A stretch of 19,646 nucleotides of DNA, taken from the NCBI GenBank assembly GCA_034666705.1, contig JAXDLH010000154.1:1-19646 (forward strand). The letters run 5' to 3'. The first letter of the stretch is position 1, and each line of letters opens with the position of its first letter. Made by a program: the position numbers and the translations under genes. Under the pieces are notes generated by a model. It did not search any database, was not told the DNA's origin, and saw only the letters and a program-made list of their open reading frames with translations. The DNA is from JAXDLH01 sp034666705. GTDB taxonomy: Bacteria > Chloroflexota > UBA6077 > SHYK01. Of this stretch, positions 1-7,420 are shown in pieces.

Positions 1-1101
1 CTTCGTGATGGCGCGATCCACCGCGGCGAAGAGCGGATCGACGGGGACGAGCGGCGTATCTGAGATGACGCCCTCGCCCGCAAGGAGGGTGTCCGCCAGC
101 GCTTTGCGGTCGATCGCGTGGAGCGTGGCGGCGCGGACGCGAACGTCGAGCAATGCTTTCGGCTCGACGTATGCCGGTCGGAACTGGCCGCCAAGATAAC
201 GGTTCTCCGACGGGGTGAAGATCACGGCGCCATCACCACTCTTGCCCCACGTGTCCTTGAGAATTGCGCCCTGCTCGAACTGAACCGCCGAGTCGACCGC
301 GACGTTGGTCGATCCGCCGAGCAACCCGGCCAGTACCACGTTCGGGTCCGCGTTCCAGCTCACAATCACCTTGTCGATTTTCGGGCGCCCGAGCGCATAG
401 CCGTCGAAGGCCGTCCCCTCGATAAAGGCGCCTTGTTGCCATTGAGTTAGCTTGTACGGTCCTACACCGACGTAGCCGGTGGTCCAGTAGGCGTTACTCC
501 CGAGCAGTTGGGGCTCGCCCTGGTTGAGCGGCTCTTCCAGAATGTGCTTGGGCGCCACCTTCAAGGTTGGCTTATCCGCGTCGGCGTATAGCCCCTTCCA
601 TCGAATCACCACAGTGTCCGAGGCCGGCGCCGACACCTCCTGAATCAGCTTGTGCTCTGCAGGAGTGATCGACGATACGGACAGTCCCATCTGGAAACGA
701 GCCACGTTCAGTCGCTCGGTGAAGACGAAATCGTCCGCGGTGAGGGGCTGACCGTCGTGCCAGGTCAACCCGGGCTTGAGCCGATAGGTGGTCTCCATCG
801 TCCCGTCCGGAAATACGCGCCAGGTGTCCGTATTGAGATCGGGGACAGAGCTGAGGAGCGCGTAGGGCGCCCCATTTTCCTGACCGGTCAAGGTGGCGAG
901 GAACATGGCGACGGTGAAGTTGTTGCGGGTCGACGCAGTATCGGTGAGGTCAAAGGGCTCGTTCTTCATCATCACGTTCAGCGTCCGACTCTGGCTCACG
1001 GCACTTGGTGCCGGATTCGCCGTTTCGGCAACTGGCTTGGCCTGGGCACAGGCGATGATCATCGACGTAAGCGCCAGAATTGCAGCGATCCGACCAAGCA
1101 T
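1..1101 (-). CDS. Family-5 ABC transporter solute-binding lipoprotein (3' part beyond window)
   Basis: This encodes the first 367 residues of an extracytoplasmic solute-binding protein of the SBP_bac_5 family (oligopeptide/nickel/opine type), which would capture a ligand outside the membrane and hand it to an ABC permease. The start is an ATG at 1101 with an AGGAGGG Shine-Dalgarno at 1117-1111, nine bases away. A hydrophobic N-terminus ends in lipobox I-I-A-C, so Cys18 is the predicted lipidation site. The family hallmark TWHDGQPLTADDF is at about residues 113-125. The ligand-domain stretch VAVDSAVQFEQGA follows later. The frame is open to base 1, so the C-terminus is missing. It is closest in this window to the 14444-12681 protein, down to exact DNA identity over the hallmark motif. 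No permease or ATPase gene is visible. The ligand cannot be inferred. Confidence 0.9.
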   Translation of the reverse strand, partial: MLGRIAAILALTSMIIACAQAKPVAETANPAPSAVSQSRTLNVMMKNEPFDLTDTASTRNNFTVAMFLATLTGQENGAPYALLSSVPDLNTDTWRVFPDGTMETTYRLKPGLTWHDGQPLTADDFVFTERLNVARFQMGLSVSSITPAEHKLIQEVSAPASDTVVIRWKGLYADADKPTLKVAPKHILEEPLNQGEPQLLGSNAYWTTGYVGVGPYKLTQWQQGAFIEGTAFDGYALGRPKIDKVIVSWNADPNVVLAGLLGGSTNVAVDSAVQFEQGAILKDTWGKSGDGAVIFTPSENRYLGGQFRPAYVEPKALLDVRVRAATLHAIDRKALADTLLAGEGVISDTPLVPVDPLFAAVDRAITK

Positions 1102-1279
1102 CTGAGGTCCCCCTCCTGTCTATCGGTCGAAGAGCTCGGCGAAGTTTCGTCGGGCTTCCGCGTACGCGCCGTCGCTACGGAACTATTCGATTCGCGGTAC
1201 CTCCTGGCGCAGGCGGCGTCATGTGGGACCCAACGCCGCGCTGAAGACGGTGCATATCAAGTCAAATTCGCTCGCTGTG

Positions 1280-1321
1280 AGCGGAATGGCCGGCGGGCAC
1301 TCACCCGCCGGCCATTCCGCT
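1280..1321 (-). terminator. Perfect 18-bp inverted repeat after the hydratase-aldolase gene
   Basis: Bases 1280-1297 and 1304-1321 are exact reverse complements (18 bp, no mismatch) with a 6-base loop, CACTCA. The hairpin starts 22 bases past the stop codon of the minus-strand hydratase-aldolase gene, so it is placed as a transcription terminator. On the minus strand it is followed by CACAGCGAGCGAATTTGAC, not by a clean run of T, so termination strength is uncertain. An RNA-stabilising or bidirectional role is also possible. Confidence 0.65.
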
Positions 1322-1343
1322 GCTCCTCATCCTCATCGACGCC

Positions 1344-2315
1344 CTAGTTGTGGGCGGCTCTCCAGGCTTCTACTTCCGGCTGGTACTTCTTGCACAACTC
1401 GATCCACTGGGCGGCGCGTTTCTTCGCCCGCTCGCCGTCGCCCGAGGTGGCATAGGTTGCGGGTGGCCTCGGGGGCCCCGGCTTGATGTAGCCGGCGAGC
1501 TCCTGGGCGTTGCCGCCACCCTCGTCGCCTTCGCCGTCGGCTGGTCGAGCGCCGCCGCCTCCGCCGGAGATCTCGTCGATGACGCGGCGAGCGGTCGCGT
1601 TGTCCCCATCCGCTACGGCCTGGTAGATCTTGATGACCGGCCACGGCCCCATCCACGCGTCGATGGACCAGCAGCCGGAGGCGCCCATCTCGTAGTACGG
1701 GTACAGCTGCGCCTGGTTGCAGAACTGGGCGATCTTGCCATGGATGATCTTGTGGTACGGGCCCATCTCGCGCGTGTCGCGGTGGCTATCTTTGATCGCC
1801 ACGATGTTCTGGTTCTTGACCAGTTCCTCGAAGGCGCGGACAGGGATCTTGACCCGATGGTTGACCGGGTTGTGGTAGATCATGATCGACAGTTCGGGGA
1901 AGGTCTCTGCAACCTCTTTATAGAAGGCGACGATCTTTGGGACTGGCATTGAGTCATAGTAGGGCAGTCCTAGCAGCACCCCTTGCCCCCCGGCCGCCTG
2001 CACGAACTTCATCTTCTGCGCGACTTCCCGCGGGTTCGTCGAGGTCACGCCCAGCATGAGCGGGACCCGATCGTCCACCGCTTCGATGGCCGCCTCGATC
2101 AGTGTGGTGAATTCATCCCACATCAGGTTCCAGCACTGGCCGAAGCTACCGGTGGTCGCGATCATGCCGATGCCGTCTTTGATGATGCGGTCCACGCCGT
2201 CTTGCAGATTGTCGACGTCGACCGTGTTGGTTGCCGTGATCTCGCTGGCGTTCGCGGTGGCGAATGCCGGCATCATGCCGCACACGCCCTTGAGCTCATC
2301 GTAGGTATAAGCCAT
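1344..2315 (-). CDS. Hydratase-aldolase of the DHDPS/N-acetylneuraminate lyase superfamily (NahE/PhdJ-like)
   Basis: This is a 323-aa class I (Schiff-base) aldolase with the DHDPS TIM-barrel fold. Visible marks are the TTGSFG loop at about residues 54-59, Tyr147 in IYHNPVNHRV and the Schiff-base lysine Lys175 in VAIKDSHRD. The C-terminal YIKPGPPRPP block resembles the KAGPxRPPY signature of trans-o-hydroxybenzylidenepyruvate / trans-2'-carboxybenzalpyruvate hydratase-aldolases, which release pyruvate plus an aromatic aldehyde. That makes it a better match than dihydrodipicolinate synthase. The ATG at 2315 has an AGAGGAG Shine-Dalgarno eight bases upstream. A GTG one codon earlier (2318) is the alternative start. 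It lies downstream of the ring-cleavage bicupin on the same strand, fitting consecutive steps. Residues about 250-270 are an odd Gly/Asp-rich linker. The exact substrate is inferred only. Confidence 0.85.
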   Translation of the reverse strand: MAYTYDELKGVCGMMPAFATANASEITATNTVDVDNLQDGVDRIIKDGIGMIATTGSFGQCWNLMWDEFTTLIEAAIEAVDDRVPLMLGVTSTNPREVAQKMKFVQAAGGQGVLLGLPYYDSMPVPKIVAFYKEVAETFPELSIMIYHNPVNHRVKIPVRAFEELVKNQNIVAIKDSHRDTREMGPYHKIIHGKIAQFCNQAQLYPYYEMGASGCWSIDAWMGPWPVIKIYQAVADGDNATARRVIDEISGGGGGARPADGEGDEGGGNAQELAGYIKPGPPRPPATYATSGDGERAKKRAAQWIELCKKYQPEVEAWRAAHN

Positions 2316-2485
2316 CACACGTTCTCCTCTAGAGTTGGAGACGCCTGAACAAAGGGCCGGCCGCGGTCTCGTGATCCGCGACTCCGGCCTCGTCGATGGT
2401 GCGAGCTGCCCCCCTTCTCAGCGATTCTTGTGCTCGCCGCTTCGCTGATCCTAGCGTCCCTGACAGGCGTGACGACACGCGGCCG

Positions 2486-3499
2486 TCATCCTTTCTCTTC
2501 GCGATAAAACCCGAATGCCTCGGCAATCGGCGCATCCGAGATGGTGAACAGAATGGCCGGCTCGGTCGTCGAGCTATTGCGGTGCTGGTGCCAGCGCCAG
2601 TTGGGAATCGTGAAGCTGTCGTGCTCCTCCCACTCGAGTGGCCTGGGAGTTTCCCGGTCGAGCGTGGTCACACCCTGGCCCGTGACGACCTGGTAGCGCA
2701 CGCTGCCCGTATGCCGGTGCGGCTGCGTGGACTCGCCAGGCCGCAGCATCTGGATCCGGGCGCTCATCGTGGGCAGGGTGTGGCCCCCGGTGATCGGGTT
2801 GGCGTATTCGAGCAGAACCCCATCGTGGGGATCAACCTCCTCCTCGGCGGCCATCAGCTCCAGCATCGCGAGGGCATCCCGATACTTGTAGGTGACCGGG
2901 GGTGAGTCCTGCGGTGAGCCAAGCTGCGCGCCAATGAGGCGAGCTGGGCGGACGCTGCCGTAGAGCTGAGAGTGGAAGCCCTGCGGGTGCGTCACCGGCT
3001 GCTGTCCGAAGCCGGGCCAGTTGTTGCGAAACTCCACCTGGAGCAACTGGATCAGCGACGTGTCGAGCATATCCATCCAGATGACGGGCTCGGTGCTGGG
3101 GTTGGTGTGGTCGTGCCAGGCGAAGCTCGGTTGCACCAGGAAATCCCCCGGCTCCATGAACATCTGCTCGCCGTTCGCGGTCGTGTAGGCACTGCCGTCG
3201 CCGGAAACCACGAACCGCGCGGCGGATGCGGTATGCCGATGCGCAGGCGCCTTCTCGCCGGGCATGACGATCTGGTAGCCGCCCATGTTCCGCCGAAAGG
3301 CGCCGGCGTCGCCGTCCCCGCTCAGCTTCACGACCTCCCCGGCCTCGAGCATGAGGGGGTAGATCATGGACCATTTCTGGACTTTCACCTCGGGCTCGGA
3401 CTGCTCACGCCCCGCGCGCATCCAGTAGCCGAATACTCCTAGCCCGCGCAGCTTCTCATTGAAAGCTTCCAGCCGCTCCTGGTCGGACACCTGTGCCAT
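2486..3499 (-). CDS. Bicupin ring-cleavage dioxygenase (gentisate / 1-hydroxy-2-naphthoate / salicylate dioxygenase family)
   Basis: This 337-aa protein has two cupin domains. The first carries APAHRHT (His87, His89) and SFAWHDH (His129, His131) after the MPGE motif. The second carries PHRHT (His261, His263) and WHQH (His304, His306). In gentisate-type dioxygenases the N-terminal cupin holds the catalytic Fe(II) through three histidines, and all are present here. The family opens the ring of hydroxylated aromatic acids such as gentisate, salicylate or 1-hydroxy-2-naphthoate without needing a catechol. The ATG at 3499 has an AGGAGG that overlaps the stop codon of the upstream amidohydrolase gene, so the two are probably translationally coupled. 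With the following hydratase-aldolase it would form a ring-opening and side-chain-cleaving pair. The protein is somewhat shorter than typical family members (about 345-390 aa). Confidence 0.88.
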   Translation of the reverse strand: MAQVSDQERLEAFNEKLRGLGVFGYWMRAGREQSEPEVKVQKWSMIYPLMLEAGEVVKLSGDGDAGAFRRNMGGYQIVMPGEKAPAHRHTASAARFVVSGDGSAYTTANGEQMFMEPGDFLVQPSFAWHDHTNPSTEPVIWMDMLDTSLIQLLQVEFRNNWPGFGQQPVTHPQGFHSQLYGSVRPARLIGAQLGSPQDSPPVTYKYRDALAMLELMAAEEEVDPHDGVLLEYANPITGGHTLPTMSARIQMLRPGESTQPHRHTGSVRYQVVTGQGVTTLDRETPRPLEWEEHDSFTIPNWRWHQHRNSSTTEPAILFTISDAPIAEAFGFYREEKG

Positions 3500-3511
3500 C
3501 GGTGCAACCTC

Positions 3512-4666
3512 CTAGCGGTCCAGGTGGAAGAACTTCACGATGTTCTCGCTCACCATCTTCCGCTTTTCGTCCTCGGGGACCTCCGCCAGTTGCTCGCTCA
3601 GGAGCTTCTGTGAGTTGGGCCAGCGGCTCACCTCGTGCGGGAAGTCGCTCCCCCACATGATGTGGTCAACCCCCACCTCGTGCCGCAGCTTTACCCCGAT
3701 CGGGTCGTCGAAAAAGCCCCAGTAGGCATGATCCTCGACGTACTCACTGGGGCGGCGGGCCAGACGTTGCAGGCCCAAGATCCGTTCCGCCCAGATGTGG
3801 TTGGCTTCATAGATCATGTCCATCTGTTCTTTGAAGATCTTGATCCAGCCGATCTGGTTTTCCGCCCAGTAGATCTTCAGCGCCGGAAAGCGGTCGAAGA
3901 TCCCCGTCATGACCATCTGGGTGACCTCGAGACAGCCACAGTGCGTCGTACCGTAGCGGGACATGCGATCGACGAGACAAATCGGCGGCCGATCGTAGCC
4001 TTCCGGCTCGATTGGATACCGGATCATGAACTCCCCGCGGGCTCCGCGCCGGAGATTCATTGCGGTATGCACGCTGATTGGCATGCCGATGTCAATGGCA
4101 GCTGCCCAGAAGCGATCGTCCTCCGGGGTGGGGTAGCGCTCGCCGCTCGGGTAGCCGCCGAGCAGCACGCCGCGGAGCCCCAACTTGGCGCAGTGCTCCA
4201 GTTCGGCGATGTCCGCATCCACGCCGCAGTTGGCGAGGAGGCCGATGCCGAGGAGGCGATCGGGCGCGTACGAGCAGAACTCTTCGGCGAGATACGCGTT
4301 ATAGCCGTGCACGACCGCCTGGGCCATCTCCGGGTCGCGTCCGCGGCCGCCGCCGAAGCTGTAGAGAATCTCCGCATCCACCCCGTCGACGTCTTGTTCC
4401 TTCAGCCGCTGCTCGGGGCTTCCGTAGCCTGCCTCTTCGTCGGCATGGAGAATTCGCGGATCGAAATCTTCCGGCCCATGGCCCGCGAAATGGGCGGTGC
4501 CGCCATAGGTGATCGTTCCATCCTCGGACTGGGTTCCATCGCCGCCGTTCGGTAGCTTGACCCGCTTCGGCAATCGGTCCCGGTACTTCTCCGGGACGCG
4601 GTGGGCGTACGCCTCCGTCTCAATCTGAACGTGGCTATCCCCGGAGATACAGGTATACGCTCTCAC
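3512..4666 (-). CDS. Amidohydrolase_2 family metal-dependent hydrolase/decarboxylase
   Basis: This 384-aa TIM-barrel protein belongs to the amidohydrolase_2 family, which includes aminocarboxymuconate-semialdehyde, gamma-resorcylate and 5-carboxyvanillate decarboxylases. The metal-site D-x-H motif is at Asp10/His12 (SGDSH). The barrel histidine is His200 in ISVHTAMN. The family-typical E-N-Q-I-G-W block is at 269-274, and the terminal Asp341 is in WGSDFPHE. The start chosen is GTG at 4666, because AGGGGAG lies seven bases upstream and D-x-H motifs sit near the N-terminus in this family. An in-frame GTG at 4705 would add 13 residues with no better Shine-Dalgarno. The stop TAG overlaps the Shine-Dalgarno of the bicupin gene, which places both in one transcript. 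A role next to a ring-cleavage enzyme suggests decarboxylation or hydrolysis of an aromatic intermediate, but the substrate is not shown. Confidence 0.88.
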   Translation of the reverse strand: MRAYTCISGDSHVQIETEAYAHRVPEKYRDRLPKRVKLPNGGDGTQSEDGTITYGGTAHFAGHGPEDFDPRILHADEEAGYGSPEQRLKEQDVDGVDAEILYSFGGGRGRDPEMAQAVVHGYNAYLAEEFCSYAPDRLLGIGLLANCGVDADIAELEHCAKLGLRGVLLGGYPSGERYPTPEDDRFWAAAIDIGMPISVHTAMNLRRGARGEFMIRYPIEPEGYDRPPICLVDRMSRYGTTHCGCLEVTQMVMTGIFDRFPALKIYWAENQIGWIKIFKEQMDMIYEANHIWAERILGLQRLARRPSEYVEDHAYWGFFDDPIGVKLRHEVGVDHIMWGSDFPHEVSRWPNSQKLLSEQLAEVPEDEKRKMVSENIVKFFHLDR

Positions 4667-5109
4667 GTCCTCACTCCCCTCCGTCGCTCGGATCCGTTGC
4701 AGCACAGCCTCTTGCTGCGTGTTGACCGTTCGTATCGGTCTCGCTTCTGGTCCATTCGACCGTACTTCAGGTGTTGTCTGCGAAAGATACGGCCGAGCTT
4801 ACGGAAAAAAGTCATGGTAGTCAAATGATTCGTCTCATTCGCGCCAGGAATCGTAGGAACCCACTCCGGGGCGGTAGCGCGCCCCTATGAGCTCGGGGAA
4901 CGGCACTAATCTTCAGCCGCACCGCCGCGGTTCCTGCCCACAATGGCCGTGCTGCGATGGCCAAAGCGGCAACCGGGGGGCGTGCAGCCGGATTGGGCGT
5001 GCCGATGTACATTGCGGGCCGCGGCGGCCAAGTCAGCAAGGACATAGACCGACCGTCCCACGGGGTTATCTGGCGGGCTGCTCTACGGTACGGGAGGGGC
5101 CCTCGCTCG
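4667..5109. other. 443-bp intergenic gap with no convincing gene
   Basis: The gap lies between two minus-strand amidohydrolase genes. Reading frames cross it on both strands but none has a recognisable motif with a good ribosome site. It holds a candidate minus-strand promoter near 4800, a short inverted repeat GACCG-N7-CGGTC at 4724-4740, and a GC-rich hairpin GGGGCG-N6-CGCCCC at 4868-4885 without a T-run. The local AT-rich patch at 4795-4835 stands out against the surrounding GC-rich DNA. I see no remnant gene that I can name. Confidence 0.5.
4796..4824 (-). promoter_or_regulatory. Candidate sigma70-type promoter for the amidohydrolase/bicupin/hydratase-aldolase operon
   Basis: On the minus strand TTGACT (4824-4819, 5 of 6 consensus) is followed after 17 bases by TAAGCT (4801-4796, 3 of 6). 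It sits in the only AT-rich patch of the gap, about 130 bases upstream of the GTG at 4666. The -35 and the spacing are good and the -10 is weak, so this is tentative. Confidence 0.35.
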
Positions 5110-6204
5110 CTATGCGCGTCCCGCCATCGCGGGGAGGGGCGTCGCCAGGCGCACCGGGTCGAGCTGATACATGCGGAGCGGCGTGTCCCAGAGCAGCTTG
5201 CGCTTTGACGGCTCAGGGATGTCGTCGCGCTCGAGGAACTGCTCCATCGCCTCGGGGAACTCGTGGCGCGGCTCGTGAGGGTAGTCCGAGGCGCAGAAGA
5301 ACACGTCGCCGAACTCCTCGATCCCGCGCCCCAGCGCACGCTCATTCAGCTCTGTATGAAAGAAGATCTGGCCGCTGCGCAGCCGCTCACTCGGCGCCAT
5401 CGTCAGACGCGGCGCCTGTTTCGGCCGGTTGCCGTACTCCAGGTCGAGTCGCTCGGCAAGGTACGACACCCAGCCGCAGCCCGCCTCGCAAAAGGCAAAC
5501 CGCAATCGTGGGAACGTATCGAACACGCCCTCGAACAGCAGGCTCGTCATCTGCAGCATCTGGCTGAAGCCGTGCGTGAGGGTGCGCACCTCTATCAGCC
5601 GGTGCAGCCGCTCCAGCCCCAGACCGTACGAGGGGGCGCCGTGCACGGCGAGCACCACGTTCAGCTCCTGCGCGGCCTCGTAGACTGGCCAGAACATCTC
5701 GTGGCCGAACGCCTCGCGAATCCCGGCCGCGGGGAGGATCCCGCCCACCATACCCAGCTCGGTCACGGCGCGGTGCAGCTCGGTCACGGCCCGCGCCGGG
5801 TCCTGCATCGGGATGAGTGCCATCCCCTTGATGCGCTCGGGAGCGGCCTTGAGCCACCGGTCCGCAAGCCAGTCGTTGTAGCCGTAGGCGAGCGCCGCGG
5901 CCCAATCGGGGTCGGGAATGAGGCCGTAGCCAAGCCCCGCGGTTGGGAAGAGGACCGTCGCCGCGATGTTGGTCTCATCCAGGAACTGAATCCACGACTC
6001 GGCAGGGGCGAAGTCGAGCTGCGGCGCACGCCCATCCATGACGCGCCGCGACTGGCGATGAAAACCGTCGAGCGTCGGGAAGAACGGGGTGGCGAGCATC
6101 AGCTCCGTATCCCGCCATGGCTCTGGGAGATAGTGGAGGATCTCGCGGTCGTTCTCATAGATGTGACCATCGGCGTCGATGACGGGCTGTTGCGGGCGAT
6201 ACAT
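5110..6204 (-). CDS. Amidohydrolase_2 family metal-dependent hydrolase/decarboxylase
   Basis: This is a 364-aa amidohydrolase_2 protein. The metal-site motif is Asp12/His14 in VIDADGH, and His188 lies in VLAVHGAPS. A family-typical FCEAGCGW block is at about 238-245. The final metal-site Asp307 lies in CASDYPHEP, followed by the usual C-terminal helix. The ATG at 6204 is preceded by GGAGGAG. It is a paralogue of the 4666-3512 and 11296-12456 proteins. Its wording at the FLEAG/FCEAG block and around SDFPH/SDYPH is closer to the 11296 protein. The gene is divergent from the plus-strand binding-fold gene at 6349 across 144 bp, and 443 bp separate it from the next gene downstream, so it may be a separate transcript. 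The substrate is not identifiable. The family spans decarboxylases, hydratases and lactonases. Confidence 0.88.
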   Translation of the reverse strand: MYRPQQPVIDADGHIYENDREILHYLPEPWRDTELMLATPFFPTLDGFHRQSRRVMDGRAPQLDFAPAESWIQFLDETNIAATVLFPTAGLGYGLIPDPDWAAALAYGYNDWLADRWLKAAPERIKGMALIPMQDPARAVTELHRAVTELGMVGGILPAAGIREAFGHEMFWPVYEAAQELNVVLAVHGAPSYGLGLERLHRLIEVRTLTHGFSQMLQMTSLLFEGVFDTFPRLRFAFCEAGCGWVSYLAERLDLEYGNRPKQAPRLTMAPSERLRSGQIFFHTELNERALGRGIEEFGDVFFCASDYPHEPRHEFPEAMEQFLERDDIPEPSKRKLLWDTPLRMYQLDPVRLATPLPAMAGRA

Positions 6205-6348
6205 CGTGCTCCTCCGGCGGTCGAGTCAGTCGGCTCCCTAGGATAAAGCGTAAGGCGCGGCCGCAGCATTCGCAAAACGCACCGGCGCTTGACCTGCGCT
6301 GTGCGACAATCGCCGTGCCGCGCTGCCTGCGGCCCGAGGAGGTGCACC

Positions 6349-7266
6349 GTGCGGGTCACCGTCACCGACGTGGTCTCGCCCTCGTATTTCGTGCTCACGG
6401 CCGCGGTGGAGCTCGGCTACCTCGCCGCCGAGGGGCTCGCTGCCGAGTTCATCCTGCCGCCACGCGAGGCCTCGCAGGAGTTGCGCGACGGCGCGCTCGA
6501 TCTGTACGGTGGCTCGCCGTACGTTGGGCTGATGGCGTTCCCGGAGTGGCGCGGCGGGAAGCTGCTGTGCGCGCTGTCCCAGGGCGCCTACTGGACCCTC
6601 GCCATTCGTGCCGACCTCGGGGTCAAGCGGGGCGACGTGGATGCCATCAAGGGCCGACGAATCCTCGCCGGCGGCGGGCCGGCGATCGCGTTGAAGCGAA
6701 TTCTCGCCGAGGCCGGCATCGACCTCGAGCGCGACGGCGTGCAGATCGTGGCCCCGCCTTGGCCGCCTGAGCCGAACGCGAACCAGGCGCGGCTCGGTGC
6801 GCGGGCCATCGAGGAGGGGCTCGCGGACGCGTTCTGGGGCAACTCGATGCGCGCGGAGTGGGCCATGCGCAAAGGCCTCGCGACGGTCTTGCTGGATATC
6901 CGCCAGGGTGACGGCCCGCCAGCCGCGCGGCGCTACACGTTTCCGGCGGTCATGGCCTCGCAGCGCTTCGTGGACGAGCAGCCCGCCGCGGCGGCGGCGG
7001 TCGTGCGCGGCGTGGTGAAGGCGCAGCGCGCCCTCAAAGCAGATCCCTCGTTGGCTGCGAAGGCGGCACAGCGCCTCTTCCCGCCGGAAGAGGCTGGCCT
7101 CATTGCCGATTTGGTCGCCCGCGATGCGCCGTTCTACGACCCGACGATCTCCGAGGATGCGGTCGCCGGCATTGCCGATTTCGCGCAGGCAGTTGGTCTC
7201 ATCTCCGCGCCGATCCGCTATGAGGACGTCGTAGCGACGGGGCTCAGCCACCTGTGGGCGGAATGA
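6349..7266 (+). CDS. NMT1/THI5-like periplasmic-binding-fold protein lacking a signal peptide
   Basis: This 305-aa protein resembles the NMT1/THI5/TauA-like type 2 periplasmic-binding fold. An early VTDVVSPSYFVLTAAVELGY segment is the usual opening strand and helix. A GALDLYGGSPYVGLMAF block resembles the substrate-pocket loop, and KGRRILAGGGPA resembles the domain-crossover strand. The start is GTG at 6349, set by a GAGGAGG Shine-Dalgarno at 6336-6342. From this start there is no signal sequence or lipobox. Extending upstream only adds Arg/Cys-rich residues without a hydrophobic core. The protein is therefore predicted to be cytoplasmic, unlike the four lipoproteins nearby. Cytoplasmic members of this fold include enzymes, notably 4,5-dihydroxyphthalate decarboxylase. 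That fits the nearby phthalate-dioxygenase-like gene, but I cannot confirm the activity. Confidence 0.75.
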   Translation: MRVTVTDVVSPSYFVLTAAVELGYLAAEGLAAEFILPPREASQELRDGALDLYGGSPYVGLMAFPEWRGGKLLCALSQGAYWTLAIRADLGVKRGDVDAIKGRRILAGGGPAIALKRILAEAGIDLERDGVQIVAPPWPPEPNANQARLGARAIEEGLADAFWGNSMRAEWAMRKGLATVLLDIRQGDGPPAARRYTFPAVMASQRFVDEQPAAAAAVVRGVVKAQRALKADPSLAAKAAQRLFPPEEAGLIADLVARDAPFYDPTISEDAVAGIADFAQAVGLISAPIRYEDVVATGLSHLWAE

Positions 7267-7370
7267 CGCGTCACAAGCCTCGGTTAGCTCGTCTTTCCAT
7301 CGCTCGTAGCCGGCTCTTCCTCTACGTATGGGGCGGCCGCGCCGCTCCGTGAGGATAGCGACCCGAACGG

Positions 7371-7399
7371 TTGACACCAGGGCGCGTTGCCATCATCCT
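7371..7399 (+). promoter_or_regulatory. Candidate sigma70-type promoter for the 7421 lipoprotein gene
   Basis: A consensus TTGACA at 7371-7376 is followed after 17 bases by CATCCT at 7394-7399 (3 of 6). Transcription would begin near 7406 and give a leader of about 15 bases that contains the GGGAGGT Shine-Dalgarno. The -35 is perfect and the -10 is weak. Confidence 0.4.
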
Positions 7400-7420
7400 T
7401 TCACCGCGGGAGGTGGCATT

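Noticed and set aside
2316..2318. GTG start one codon before the hydratase-aldolase ATG
   Set aside because: The ATG at 2315 has the better eight-base spacing from AGAGGAG; the GTG would be five bases away. The difference is one residue.
4868..4885. Hairpin GGGGCG-N6-CGCCCC as a terminator for the 6204-5110 gene
   Set aside because: It is over 220 bases from the stop, has a short stem and lacks a T-run.
4821..5345. Minus-strand frame crossing the 4667-5109 gap
   Set aside because: It starts out of frame inside the amidohydrolase gene, has a Ser/Arg-rich composition typical of shifted frames, and shows no motif.
6284..6306. TTGACC upstream of the 6349 gene as a promoter
   Set aside because: The only AAT-like -10 (GACAAT) is about ten bases away and nothing suitable lies at 16-18 bases.
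6238..7377. 379-codon minus-strand open frame
   Set aside because: It lies opposite the binding-fold gene at 6349, is Arg-rich with no motif, and reflects GC-rich codon structure of the true gene.
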